IMG/VR virus record: IMGVR_UViG_3300045999_009250
Location: 107,685-171,684 of that record
Direction: 5' to 3' (one strand)
DNA: 64,000 nt
DNA from: a virus
The notes beneath the pieces are model-generated. The model had not been told where the DNA came from. It saw nothing but the letters and a program-made list of their open reading frames with translations, and did not search any database. A program made the position numbers and the translations under genes. This document shows positions 56,360 to 64,000 of this stretch, in pieces (position 1 is the stretch's first letter; each line of letters opens with the position of its first letter).

Positions 56360-57448
56360 ATGAATATCCTAGTTTCCTCATTAGTTGAACACCTTACCGA
56401 ACTTATTACAGCTACTGATATAATATGTAATAATTGTAATTGGAAGTGGTCTAAAGAAGATGGTGGGGATGATTTATATCTTTGCCATAAGTGTGGGTAT
56501 GATAATACTTCTGATACTTTAAATGAATTAGGAGAAGGAAATGTTAAACCATTTGAGTGGCGTACTTTAGGTAATTATAGCATAGAAACTTATGTTGATA
56601 AATTAAAAGAAATGGCACCCGAATATGGTGATGGTACATATCAATACGCCTTTAAATCAGATAATGCTGATTATGTTGTAAATGTTTTTATTAAAACTAT
56701 ACCACCTACAACAACTAATGGTAAACACCAAATGTATATGGCTTTTGGTTTTGGTTTAAAAAGTGGAGGAGAGGAAATAACTAACTATCAAGAACAATAT
56801 AGAATAATGGCTACTATGTTAGATATTATATCTAATTTTGTAAACACAGTAGATGATAATATAGACGATGTAATTATTAAAGAAATTCAATTTCACCCCA
56901 AAGCAGATGATGGTATTGGCAATGATGCTAATTCTAAAAGAGGTAAATTATATAAAGAATATATTGTTAAAAATTTAGATCGATTTCATAAAAAATATAA
57001 ATTTTCATCAACACCTAAAGCATTATATTTAATACCAACTAACGTATTTCCTGTAAAAGAAAATCAAACTAAAACTTTGGATCTTAAAGAAGGAATCGTA
57101 CGTTTATCGAAATACATGCTCGATAACGGATTAAATATTAAACCTCTACCTAAAATAAAATTTATAAGCAATGATAATGAAAATGCAAATAATATTTTAG
57201 GTAAAACAGCGTATTACAATCCATCAGAAAAATCAATTACTTTATTTACTTTAAACAGACATCCAAAAGATATTTTACGTTCATTTTCTCATGAAATGAT
57301 TCACCACATTCAAAATTTAGAAGGTAGATTAAATAATATTCAAACTACTAATACAAACGAAGATGGTGATTTACCTGAATTAGAAAAAGAAGCATATGAA
57401 AAAGGTAATATGATGTTACGTAATTGGGAAGATAGTATAAAAAATTAA
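56360..57448 (+). CDS. Zinc metallopeptidase with N-terminal zinc ribbon and cargo-type start
   Basis: 362 residues. Starts ILVSSLVEHLTELI with LVE and LTE sites, then a zinc ribbon (CNNCNWKWSKEDGGDDLYLCHKC is split over residues 23-45; Cys pairs at each end). The C-terminal third has SHEMIHHIQNLEGRL, an HExxH zinc site near residue 311, and LEKEAYEKGNMMLRNWED, whose Glu may be the third ligand. I infer a late protein carried in the virion that cuts host or phage proteins. Confidence 0.75.
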   Translation: MNILVSSLVEHLTELITATDIICNNCNWKWSKEDGGDDLYLCHKCGYDNTSDTLNELGEGNVKPFEWRTLGNYSIETYVDKLKEMAPEYGDGTYQYAFKSDNADYVVNVFIKTIPPTTTNGKHQMYMAFGFGLKSGGEEITNYQEQYRIMATMLDIISNFVNTVDDNIDDVIIKEIQFHPKADDGIGNDANSKRGKLYKEYIVKNLDRFHKKYKFSSTPKALYLIPTNVFPVKENQTKTLDLKEGIVRLSKYMLDNGLNIKPLPKIKFISNDNENANNILGKTAYYNPSEKSITLFTLNRHPKDILRSFSHEMIHHIQNLEGRLNNIQTTNTNEDGDLPELEKEAYEKGNMMLRNWEDSIKN

Positions 57449-57455
57449 TAACAAT

Positions 57456-57989
57456 ATGAATTACAATATTAGAGAAGACGAAGATAATCAATCATCATCA
57501 ATACGCTTAGATCAAGATCTTATTTTAACAACAACAGAAAATATTCAAAAAGTCGTAGATGCCTTAGAAAATATTGATAATTATGGAATATATTTATCAA
57601 ATATTAGAAAACCAAATACTAATAAAGCAATAGAAGATTATTTTGGTCCATCAAATCCTTCAAAAAAGAAAACAGCATTAAAAGCAAGAGGAGGAGAACC
57701 ATTTCCTCTTAGAACAAAACAATCAGTAGATGATTTTATCAAATCACTAACCAGTAAACCTAATTTATTAGATTATAAAGTAGAAGGTAATACTATTATA
57801 TTTCCTAAAGAATCAAATGAAACAAAAGAAAATATAAAAAGAATAATTGATACTGTTATGAAAAGTGCTGGCATTACTAAATATAAATTAATTAAAAAAG
57901 AAAGTGGTAGTTCTATAGAAGAAGGTAGAAAAATAAAACAAATCCGCCAGTTTATTAGAGAAGAAATCAAAAACATTATAAATAAATAA
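57456..57989 (+). CDS. Hypothetical protein with cargo-type C-terminus
   Basis: 177 residues, soluble. The end IKQIRQFIREEIKNIINK looks like the N-terminal segments of 60120 and 63322 but at the C-terminus. Follows the metallopeptidase by 7 nt and is probably co-expressed. Function unknown. Confidence 0.62.
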   Translation: MNYNIREDEDNQSSSIRLDQDLILTTTENIQKVVDALENIDNYGIYLSNIRKPNTNKAIEDYFGPSNPSKKKTALKARGGEPFPLRTKQSVDDFIKSLTSKPNLLDYKVEGNTIIFPKESNETKENIKRIIDTVMKSAGITKYKLIKKESGSSIEEGRKIKQIRQFIREEIKNIINK

Positions 57990-57995
57990 AATATA

Positions 57996-58562
57996 ATGAA
58001 AAATACGGTTTTAAAAAAAGAATTTAAGCAACGTGATGTAGAACGTCTTCGTAACCTTGTTCAAGGTAAATACGGGGATAGCACCACGATGGGGATAGGT
58101 TATGAAAAAGCAAAAGAATTCCATAGTGAGGGAGATGTGTGGGAAGAAGATAGTCGTACATGGACTATTAAGAATGGAATTAAACAAAATGTTACTAAAT
58201 TAGATAAAGCAAAAGAAGGTATAATTTTACCTTTATTTTGTCCTTGTTGTACTAAAGCATTAAAACCCCATTTAGACAAACAGTGGTATATAATGTATGG
58301 ACATTGTTTTAATTGTCAGGTAAATGCTGAGGCTGAATTACGTAAACAAGGTAAATTAGAAGAAGTCGAAAAACAAATAACAAATGATTATGTTGATGGA
58401 ATGACTAATGATTTTGAAGTTTGGTTTGAAGAGTTAATAAATCAAAAAGACCAATTTATAACTGAGGCTGGTGATGTTGAAAAATGGGATGGTTCTGGTA
58501 AACAACAATTATTAAAAAATAAAGAAGAAGCACTTAAATATTTACACAGTTTGAAAAAATGA
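57996..58562 (+). CDS. Hypothetical zinc-ribbon protein
   Basis: 188 residues. FKQRDVERLRNLVQGKYGDST near the start, then FCPCCTKALKPHLDKQWYIMYGHCFNCQV, a four-Cys zinc site, and a helical acidic C-terminus. This type is conserved in Bacteroidota and cyanobacterial T4-like phages without an assigned role. Its stop overlaps the next start (ATGA). Confidence 0.68.
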   Translation: MKNTVLKKEFKQRDVERLRNLVQGKYGDSTTMGIGYEKAKEFHSEGDVWEEDSRTWTIKNGIKQNVTKLDKAKEGIILPLFCPCCTKALKPHLDKQWYIMYGHCFNCQVNAEAELRKQGKLEEVEKQITNDYVDGMTNDFEVWFEELINQKDQFITEAGDVEKWDGSGKQQLLKNKEEALKYLHSLKK

Positions 58563-59170
58563 TAACTATGATTACTACTATAACCGTTGCATTAATAACA
58601 GCGGTAATTGGCCCTGCAGTACTAGAATGGATTAAACTTAAATTTAATAAACAATCTAACAAAGAATCCCTAATGAAAGAGGCAATTGATTTAAATGAAT
58701 TGGTTGATCATCAGTTAGATGGTATGATGGAAATTTTAGAATGTGATAGAATATGGATTGCCCAATTTCATAATGGAGGTCATTTTTATCCTACAGGAAA
58801 ATCAATACAAAAATTTTCATTATTTTACGAAAAAGTATCTCCAAATACACAATCAATACAACACATATTCCAAAATATTCCAGTAAGTTTATTTCCAAAA
58901 GCATTAGCTAAATTATATAAAGATGGTGAATTAGGTATTTTAAATTATAATGAACATGAAAATTATGATTTACATTCATTTGCTTGTGATTATGGAACAA
59001 AATCATTTTATATGTTAGCAATCGATGATTTAGACAGTCATTTTATTGGAGTAATAGGAATTGCATTTAATACAGAACATAAATTATCTAAAGAAGAATG
59101 GATATTTATACGTCAGAAAGTAGGAGCAATTGGTTCATTACTTACAGAATATTTAAATAAGAAAAGATAA
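58559..59170 (+). CDS. Membrane-anchored GAF-like protein
   Basis: 203 residues. N-terminal span (ITTITVALITAVIGPAVLEWI), a short basic stretch, then LECDRIWIAQFHNGGHFYPTGKSIQKFSLFYE, a GAF-like sensor domain pattern, and a C-terminal IGVIGIAFN strand. A bound ligand is not known. Unusual for a phage; it might sense a metabolite or act at the inner membrane. Confidence 0.68.
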   Translation: MITMITTITVALITAVIGPAVLEWIKLKFNKQSNKESLMKEAIDLNELVDHQLDGMMEILECDRIWIAQFHNGGHFYPTGKSIQKFSLFYEKVSPNTQSIQHIFQNIPVSLFPKALAKLYKDGELGILNYNEHENYDLHSFACDYGTKSFYMLAIDDLDSHFIGVIGIAFNTEHKLSKEEWIFIRQKVGAIGSLLTEYLNKKR

Positions 59171-59173
59171 TAT

Positions 59174-59184
59174 AATATTTATAA
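59174..59184 (+). promoter_or_regulatory. Late-type box
   Basis: AATATTTATAA, 16 nt before the ATG at 59201. Confidence 0.6.
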
Positions 59185-59200
59185 CAAAACACACAAAATA

Positions 59201-59917
59201 ATGGAAAAATTTGATTACAAAAAATTCTTAACTGAAAATAAATTAACCAAGGCCTCAATATTAAGAGAAGGTTTTGGTGCTTATGAATATGAAGAAGGTA
59301 AAGCTGAAGGTAAAGCCGAAGAAAAACAAAAAATGACCAAAGAAGAATTTAAGCAAAAAATCAAAGAAATGATTATTGCTGAGTTAGATGGTGCTGCAAT
59401 AACAGAAGGACCAGATGATGAAGATTATGAAAAAGCAGGTCGTGAAGTAGAATACGGTATTAATCCAAATGATGAAAAACTTGATTTCAAAGACTTCTTT
59501 AATGATGATGAAATGATGGATGATGAAATGATGGATGATGAAGAAGAATTATCATATGATATACCTGGTTTTGAAGGAACTAGAGATGCATTAAGTGCTC
59601 TTAAAATTAGAGAAGCTAAAAAAAAGAAAAAAGAAGATACTCCTGAAGAAGATATAAATCTTGATTTAGGTGAAGAAACACCAGAAGGTGAAGAAAATTT
59701 AGATATTAATTTTAGTGGAGATAATGCAGAACCTACAGATAATTTCAATATTGATACAAGTGCTGTAGATCCTAATATTAAAGCTGTTCAAGATGCTTTA
59801 ACACAAGCACAAGCCGCAGCTGAAAAAATTCAAGATGAAAAATTAACACAACAAATTGGTAATACAATTACAATGTTTACTCGTACTCACATTGCTAATA
59901 AAGAACCAATTCGTTAA
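59201..59917 (+). CDS. Acidic prohead core or internal protein
   Basis: 238 residues, very acidic. N-terminus YKKFLTENKLTKASILREG matches 11927 with LTE and LRE sites; a DDEMMDDEMMDDEEE run near residue 105; Gln/Ala-rich helix at the end (VQDALTQAQAAAEKI). Acidity and helices suit a scaffold-type core protein that is proteolysed, or a packaged internal protein. Confidence 0.68.
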   Translation: MEKFDYKKFLTENKLTKASILREGFGAYEYEEGKAEGKAEEKQKMTKEEFKQKIKEMIIAELDGAAITEGPDDEDYEKAGREVEYGINPNDEKLDFKDFFNDDEMMDDEMMDDEEELSYDIPGFEGTRDALSALKIREAKKKKKEDTPEEDINLDLGEETPEGEENLDINFSGDNAEPTDNFNIDTSAVDPNIKAVQDALTQAQAAAEKIQDEKLTQQIGNTITMFTRTHIANKEPIR

Positions 59918-59946
59918 TATAAAATAAACAATAAAAAACAAACAAT

Positions 59947-60120
59947 ATGAACACAACAGAGTTATTAGAAAAAATCGAGTCATTATTAGTAGAATTAAAA
60001 GTGGAAAACGCTAAAACTACTAAAGCTGCTCATGGTCGCGCACGTAAAATTGCAGGTGAAGTTAAAGCTTTAGCTAACGACTATAGAAAAGCTTCAATTG
60101 CTGAAGACAAAGCAAATTAA
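59947..60120 (+). CDS. Histone H1/Hc1-like DNA-binding protein
   Basis: 57 residues, missed by length cut-offs. ELLEKIESLLVELK, then AAHGRARKIAGEVKALANDYRKASIAEDK matches the short histone H1-like proteins of Bacteroidota (Hc1 family): a helical start, an RARK basic turn and the RKAS end. Predicted to coat and condense DNA. Its place in the run of cargo-type genes suggests DNA condensation in the head or early chromatin takeover. Ends TAATG, sharing a base with 60120. Confidence 0.78.
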   Translation: MNTTELLEKIESLLVELKVENAKTTKAAHGRARKIAGEVKALANDYRKASIAEDKAN

Positions 60121-61193
60121 TGAACAAAACCCAACTTAAAACAGTAATTAGAGAGTTCTTATCTGAAGATAAGGGCTCTCCTGTTATTGATGATAAGTAC
60201 AAAAACACATTTTTAAATAAACGCCAAGAATATATCAATGCGTTATTAAAAAATAAAAAGAATTTAGTAAAACGTTATGGTAAAGATGCTGAAAAAGTAT
60301 TAGTAGGTAGAGCAATTAAAGACGCTAAAAAATATATAGAAGACATGAAACAACAAGACATAAAAGAATTAGTAAGAAAACAATTAACAGCTGAATCAGA
60401 GTCAATAAACTCTAAACAATACATCTCAGAAAGAGAAGAAAATCCAGAAGATAAAATTACTATGGATGTTCCTTTATTTATTCGTATGTTAGAATATGCT
60501 CGTGAAGATGCTAGTACTGATGTTGATTTACACGATGTTGCTAAAAAAGCAATCGGTTTAAGTAGTGAAGATAAAACATTAACTATGGATGACTATGAAA
60601 CTATTATTGGTGAAATGGAATCATTAAATGAAGATGATTGGAAACAAGCGGATGATGAGTCTGATATGGCTGATTCACAATTAAAATCAATTCAATCAAA
60701 TGCTTCTAAATTAATGAATATGATTGATAACAATGAGCAATTAGATGCTTGGGTACAATCTAAATTAACTAAAGCACAAGATTATTTACAATCTGTTAGT
60801 GATTATTTAACAGGTGAAGAAGGTGAAGTTGAAGAACTTTACGAGAAAAAAGCAAAAAAAGATTATGATGGGGATAATAAAATAGAATCACCTGAAGAAG
60901 AATACAAAGGAGTAAAAGATAAAGCTATTAAAAACGCAAAAGGATTAGCAAAAACTATTGCTAAAAAATTAAAAGAATCTAGTTATAAAGCACCTTCAAA
61001 TTCAAAAGAAGCTCAATATTTAAAAAAAGGAGACGTTATAGGTAGTGGAGAAACAGTAGTTTCTGTATCATCGGGTGCATATACTCCAGGTGGAAAAGTT
61101 GATGTTACATTAGAAAAAGGCGGTAAAACTAGAACAGCTGTTTGGGGTAAATCTACTAAAATAGGTGTTAAAAAACCAGAAGACATTAAATAA
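60120..61193 (+). CDS. Virion protein with cargo-type N-terminus and repeated segment
   Basis: 357 residues. N-terminus TQLKTVIREFLSED and a second similar segment DIKELVRKQLTAESE near residue 80, so a two-step cleavage is possible. YDGDNKIESPEEEYKGVKDKAIKNA is an EF-hand-like, Asp-rich segment common in phage head-region proteins, and the C-terminus has a KGDVIGSGETVVSV beta part resembling the GDKL units. Likely a packaged or core protein. Confidence 0.7.
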   Translation: MNKTQLKTVIREFLSEDKGSPVIDDKYKNTFLNKRQEYINALLKNKKNLVKRYGKDAEKVLVGRAIKDAKKYIEDMKQQDIKELVRKQLTAESESINSKQYISEREENPEDKITMDVPLFIRMLEYAREDASTDVDLHDVAKKAIGLSSEDKTLTMDDYETIIGEMESLNEDDWKQADDESDMADSQLKSIQSNASKLMNMIDNNEQLDAWVQSKLTKAQDYLQSVSDYLTGEEGEVEELYEKKAKKDYDGDNKIESPEEEYKGVKDKAIKNAKGLAKTIAKKLKESSYKAPSNSKEAQYLKKGDVIGSGETVVSVSSGAYTPGGKVDVTLEKGGKTRTAVWGKSTKIGVKKPEDIK

Positions 61194-61717
61194 TGACTAA
61201 GTCAGAATTAAGAGATAAAATAAAAACATTAGCTAAACAAGCTCTAATACCTAAATCAGTTGATTTAGATAAAGGAAACGATGTGTCTCTTGATGCATTA
61301 AAATTTCCTGTTTTAGGTAAATTTCCTGATCTTAAAAAAGTAATTGTAAGTTTACTTACTAAACAGTATGAGGTTTTTATGACTGATATTCAATGGGTAG
61401 CACCTCGTCCTACTACTTTTCGTATTATATTAGGAAATAAAGAAACATTTTATTTAATTTATACTGAAAGAAGTTGGATAGCTAAAGTTGAAGGTAAAAA
61501 ATATTATTTATTAAATTTAAGTGAAGAAGAATCAGCAGCCGAATCAATATCTAGAATATTATCATACGGTGCTCCTAAAGAAGAAGAAGATCCAACTGGA
61601 AATTTCAAAGATGAAATCCCAGAAGTAAATCCAGAAGATTTTTCTATGCCTGATACAGAAACACCTGAAGAGGAAGTACCTGAAGAGGAAGCACCTGAAG
61701 AAGCACCAACAGCATAA
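61193..61717 (+). CDS. Hypothetical protein with acidic tail
   Basis: 174 residues. A compact alpha/beta part (TTFRIILGNKETFYLIYTERSWIAKVEGKKYYLL) and a Pro/Glu-rich disordered tail with EEEVPEEEAPEEAPTA. Overlaps 60120 by 1 nt. The tail resembles that of structural-region proteins; function unknown. Confidence 0.65.
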   Translation: MTKSELRDKIKTLAKQALIPKSVDLDKGNDVSLDALKFPVLGKFPDLKKVIVSLLTKQYEVFMTDIQWVAPRPTTFRIILGNKETFYLIYTERSWIAKVEGKKYYLLNLSEEESAAESISRILSYGAPKEEEDPTGNFKDEIPEVNPEDFSMPDTETPEEEVPEEEAPEEAPTA

Positions 61718-61758
61718 CCTTTAGATTTAAAATTCTTATTTTTAATAAAATAGAATAT

Positions 61759-62664
61759 ATGAAGAATATCTTCAAAAAAATAACAAATTATACTTATAAT
61801 CTATTTTTTTATAAAAAAATATTTAATTATTTGTTAAGAAAAAACATAAATACTAAAGAAAGTATTTACTTTTTACATTTATTAAATTCAATAAATAAAA
61901 CAAAAGTATTTTATAATTTAATAAAACAACCAGTATCTTTCGATATAACTAAAAATAATATATTTACACAAATCCCCGGTTTTATACCAGATGAATTAGA
62001 ATATATTTTTGTGTCTATGAAAGATTCAACTAAAGGTAATGTATCTTTAGGACCAGGTGAACTTTTTCTTATTATTTTCTTTGAAAATGTTACTCAAAAT
62101 AGTATTAAAGGGGATTTATATATAAAAGAAATAGGAGAAGTAGAATTAAAATCAAGAACAGGAAATCATGGTTCTTTATTTGTATCCAAATATTATACTC
62201 GAGGTAGTTTTTCAACATCTGTAAAACCTCACATCTCAACATTAATTAATAATCTTAGATTATCTACGGAACATACTTACCAATTAGAAAAATTTAATGT
62301 TAGTGGAGGACACAGTTGGTTAATTAAAATAAATAATATCTATAAACAATATTTAGAATATAGTGGGGATAAAGATTTATTTATACAAGAATTTAATAAT
62401 GTTCTTAAAATAATGTATCCTACATTTGGTATAAACATTACACCATTTATAACAGATACATTTAATTATGAAGCTTTTAATTTATATTTAACTCAATTAT
62501 CATCTACTGAATATATCCAAACTTCTACTTTTAAAGGAATAATATTCGCTAACTATATAGGACATTTTAAATTTTTTAAAAATGAAGATTTTGTAGAAGC
62601 AATAAATAAACAAGAAATAAAAATTTCATATCCTTCTGATTTATTTCCTAGATTAAAAATATAA
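61759..62664 (+). CDS. Possible PD-(D/E)XK-fold protein
   Basis: 301 residues. SLGPGELFLIIFFENV, then KGDLYIKEIGEVELKSRTGNHG has the G-E...G-D-L...E-x-K order of PD-(D/E)XK nucleases (Glu near residue 98, Asp near 119, ELK near 130). The N-terminus is Tyr/Phe/Lys-rich (YNLFFYKKIFNYLL). It precedes a late-box gene. A DNA nuclease role is possible; a structural role in related phages is the alternative. Confidence 0.6.
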   Translation: MKNIFKKITNYTYNLFFYKKIFNYLLRKNINTKESIYFLHLLNSINKTKVFYNLIKQPVSFDITKNNIFTQIPGFIPDELEYIFVSMKDSTKGNVSLGPGELFLIIFFENVTQNSIKGDLYIKEIGEVELKSRTGNHGSLFVSKYYTRGSFSTSVKPHISTLINNLRLSTEHTYQLEKFNVSGGHSWLIKINNIYKQYLEYSGDKDLFIQEFNNVLKIMYPTFGINITPFITDTFNYEAFNLYLTQLSSTEYIQTSTFKGIIFANYIGHFKFFKNEDFVEAINKQEIKISYPSDLFPRLKI

Positions 62665-62673
62665 TATTTATAA
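62663..62673 (+). promoter_or_regulatory. Late-type box
   Basis: AATATTTATAA then TC and ATG at 62676, which lies at the very end of the upstream ORF. Confidence 0.6.
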
Positions 62674-62675
62674 TC

Positions 62676-63320
62676 ATGCATAATTTAAAAGAATTAATAA
62701 GAAAAGTGCTATCAGAGACCTCTAAAAAACCAGATTGTGGTTGTGGTTGTAAGGGTACTGCTAAGTGTTTTGATGCACCTATATTAAATGAAAGTTTAAA
62801 AGCGCGTATTGTTATGACTGAAAATATGCAATACCATATAGACGCTAAAACACCGCTATTTGAAACAACTTTACCATACGGTTCAAAAGAATATTTAAAT
62901 TTATGGGCTGAAGCAAGATACTTATATTCTCGTGGTGCTTTAAATGTTGAAGGTATTGATAAAGAAAAAATTACTGAAACTAACTTGGGTGAATATGGAA
63001 TATATGAAGGTAAAAAAGTACCTTTAGACTTACCAATGCCTGATAATGATATATTAACCGAGGCAGAATACCAAGGTCGTAAAGTAACTTTAGGTAAACC
63101 AATGCAGGGTGATGTTAAGAAATTCAAAGTATATGTTAAAAATGATAAAGGTAATGTAGTAAAAGTTAACTTTGGATTTGGTGGTAAATCAGCTAAAGGT
63201 AAAAGAATGGTAATTAAGGATAAAAATCCTAAAAGACGTGCAGCCTTTAGAGCAAGACACAATTGCAAAAACCCAGGTCCAAGATGGAAAGCTCGTTACT
63301 GGTCTTGTAAAAAATGGTAA
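62676..63320 (+). CDS. Virion protein with cargo-type N-terminus and Cys/Arg-rich ends
   Basis: 214 residues. N-terminus NLKELIRKVLSETSKKP, then a CGCGCKGTAKC cluster. The C-terminal 75 residues (GRKVTLGKPMQGDVKKFKVYVKNDKGNVVKVNFG, then RRAAFRARHNCKNPGPRWKARYWSC) are a conserved module in T4-like phages of these hosts, probably basic and DNA-binding. Possibly packaged with the genome. An unrelated reverse-strand frame overlaps and is a shadow. Confidence 0.74.
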   Translation: MHNLKELIRKVLSETSKKPDCGCGCKGTAKCFDAPILNESLKARIVMTENMQYHIDAKTPLFETTLPYGSKEYLNLWAEARYLYSRGALNVEGIDKEKITETNLGEYGIYEGKKVPLDLPMPDNDILTEAEYQGRKVTLGKPMQGDVKKFKVYVKNDKGNVVKVNFGFGGKSAKGKRMVIKDKNPKRRAAFRARHNCKNPGPRWKARYWSCKKW

Positions 63321-63321
63321 T

Positions 63322-63795
63322 ATGAATACATCTGAATTACAACAACTTATTAGAGAAATACTTTCTGAAAAAAAAGTAAAACGAGACAGATGTCTTCGTA
63401 TTGCTGATCGTAAGTTTGATAAACCATCAGCTTACAAATCAGGAGCTGTTGTAAGATGTCGCGCTGGAAAAATTTGGAAAGATATAAAAGAAACAGACGA
63501 TCCTCAATCAGGTAAAGCAGCACCATATGGATCAGGATATGCTAAGGTTGAAGAAGAATTAATTCTTGAAAAAGTAAAAGAAACACTTAGAACTTGGTTT
63601 TCTCGTAAAGGTGCTCCTGGTAAAACAGGTGGGTGGGTTGATTGTAATGCTCCAATTAGAAAAGATGGTAAAATAACTGGTTACAAACCTTGTGGAAGAC
63701 AAAAAGGCGAAAAACGAGCATATCCAGCTTGCAGACCAACTCCAGCAGGATGTAAAGCAAAAGGTAAAGGTACTAAATGGGGTAAAACAAAATGA
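63322..63795 (+). CDS. Cargo-type protein with DUF5872-like module
   Basis: 157 residues. N-terminus MNTSELQQLIREILSEKK, then RCLRIADRKFDKPSAYKSGAVVRCRAGKIWKD, and a C-terminal KGAPGKTGGWVDCNAPIRKDGKITGYKPCGRQ...YPACRPTPAGC module with ordered Cys residues, as in DUF5872 proteins of phages and large viruses. The longer frame from 63238 is inside the previous gene. Function of the module is unknown. Confidence 0.75.
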   Translation: MNTSELQQLIREILSEKKVKRDRCLRIADRKFDKPSAYKSGAVVRCRAGKIWKDIKETDDPQSGKAAPYGSGYAKVEEELILEKVKETLRTWFSRKGAPGKTGGWVDCNAPIRKDGKITGYKPCGRQKGEKRAYPACRPTPAGCKAKGKGTKWGKTK

Positions 63796-64000
63796 TAAAA
63801 CTATTAGATATATTAAATGAGGTTTTATCTGAAAATGATCCTAAAAAAGGAACAGGTAAAAAACCTAAAGGATCAGGTCGTCGTTTATACACAGATGAAA
63901 ATCCAAAAGATACTGTATCTATTAAATTTAAAACTAAAGAAGATATAGTTGATACATTAAATAAAGATTCATTTAAATCTAAACCACATGCTCGTCAATC
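63792..64000 (+). CDS. Cargo-type protein, 3' end outside window
   Basis: The first 69 codons are visible. N-terminus MIKLLDILNEVLSEN resembles the gene at 1396 and includes LNE and LSE sites. It continues KGTGKKPKGSGRRLYTDENPKDT and FKTKEDIVDTLNKDSF, a pattern common in metagenomic phage proteins. Starts in the previous stop (ATGA). Incomplete at the window edge. Confidence 0.68.
   Translation, partial: MIKLLDILNEVLSENDPKKGTGKKPKGSGRRLYTDENPKDTVSIKFKTKEDIVDTLNKDSFKSKPHARQ

Noticed and set aside
62648-63268. 206-codon reverse ORF opposite gene 62676
   Set aside because: The forward frame has conserved phage protein features and a late box; the reverse one has none.

Overview
This window looks like one contiguous piece of a large, AT-rich, T4-like (myovirus-type) phage that infects a Bacteroidota host. 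The phage assignment rests on a gp6/gp25-type baseplate module, a T4 gp55-like late sigma factor, a holin-endolysin cassette, an S74-type tail fibre, a T4-type primase, and DNA and RNA ligases. The Bacteroidota assignment rests on promoters that resemble the -33/-7 class of that phylum, A-rich translation starts with little Shine-Dalgarno signal, an ECF sigma factor and a Hc1/H1-like small histone of the bacteroidete type. All supported genes are on the + strand. Terminase, major capsid, tail sheath and DNA polymerase are not in the window, so this is only part of the genome.

Layout. 1-3.8 kb: the end of thymidylate synthase, a GIY-YIG homing endonuclease, a fragment repeating the thyA tail, a ClpP-like protease and a membrane-anchored muralytic-type protein. 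3.8-8.8 kb: RNA ligase, DNA ligase, a cyclic-phosphate-processing receiver-like protein and two metallophosphoesterases. 8.8-30 kb: accessory region of small genes, with an HNH endonuclease, an ECF sigma, an aminotransferase, a DUF932 protein, a RadA-like ATPase, a repeat-rich non-coding tract (20.76-21.35 kb) and five unusual tRNA-like elements. 30.1-30.7 kb: tRNA-Thr, tRNA-Met and tRNA-Trp. 30.7-32.4 kb: patatin phospholipase, holin and M15 endolysin. 33-54 kb: HD hydrolase, late sigma factor, baseplate and tail fibres. 54-64 kb: primase, PD-(D/E)XK nuclease, metallopeptidase, Hc1-like histone and a run of proteins with a shared short N-terminal segment.

Two expression signals organise the window. 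The early-type promoter is TTGG, exactly 19 nt, TATRTT, usually followed by YACA and then the start codon within a few to about 40 nt. I count about 35 sites, mostly before 30 kb, and many lie inside a terminator hairpin, so that one 35-nt block ends one gene and starts the next. The late-type box is AATATTTATAA, usually 2-13 nt before the ATG and without the TTGG element. It precedes many structural genes and almost all genes with the N-terminal segment described below.

Most notable observations: (1) five tRNA-like elements with the same acceptor and T arms but divergent, hairpin-bearing cores, alternating with tiny ORFs; (2) a family of about 14 proteins under late boxes whose N-termini resemble T4 capsid-targeting sequences with (L/I)-x-E sites, suggesting cargo packaged in the head; (3) the fused terminator-promoter blocks; (4) the GATAAGG-repeat non-coding tract beside genes of unusually high GC. 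All functional calls are by eye from sequence; no database search was run.
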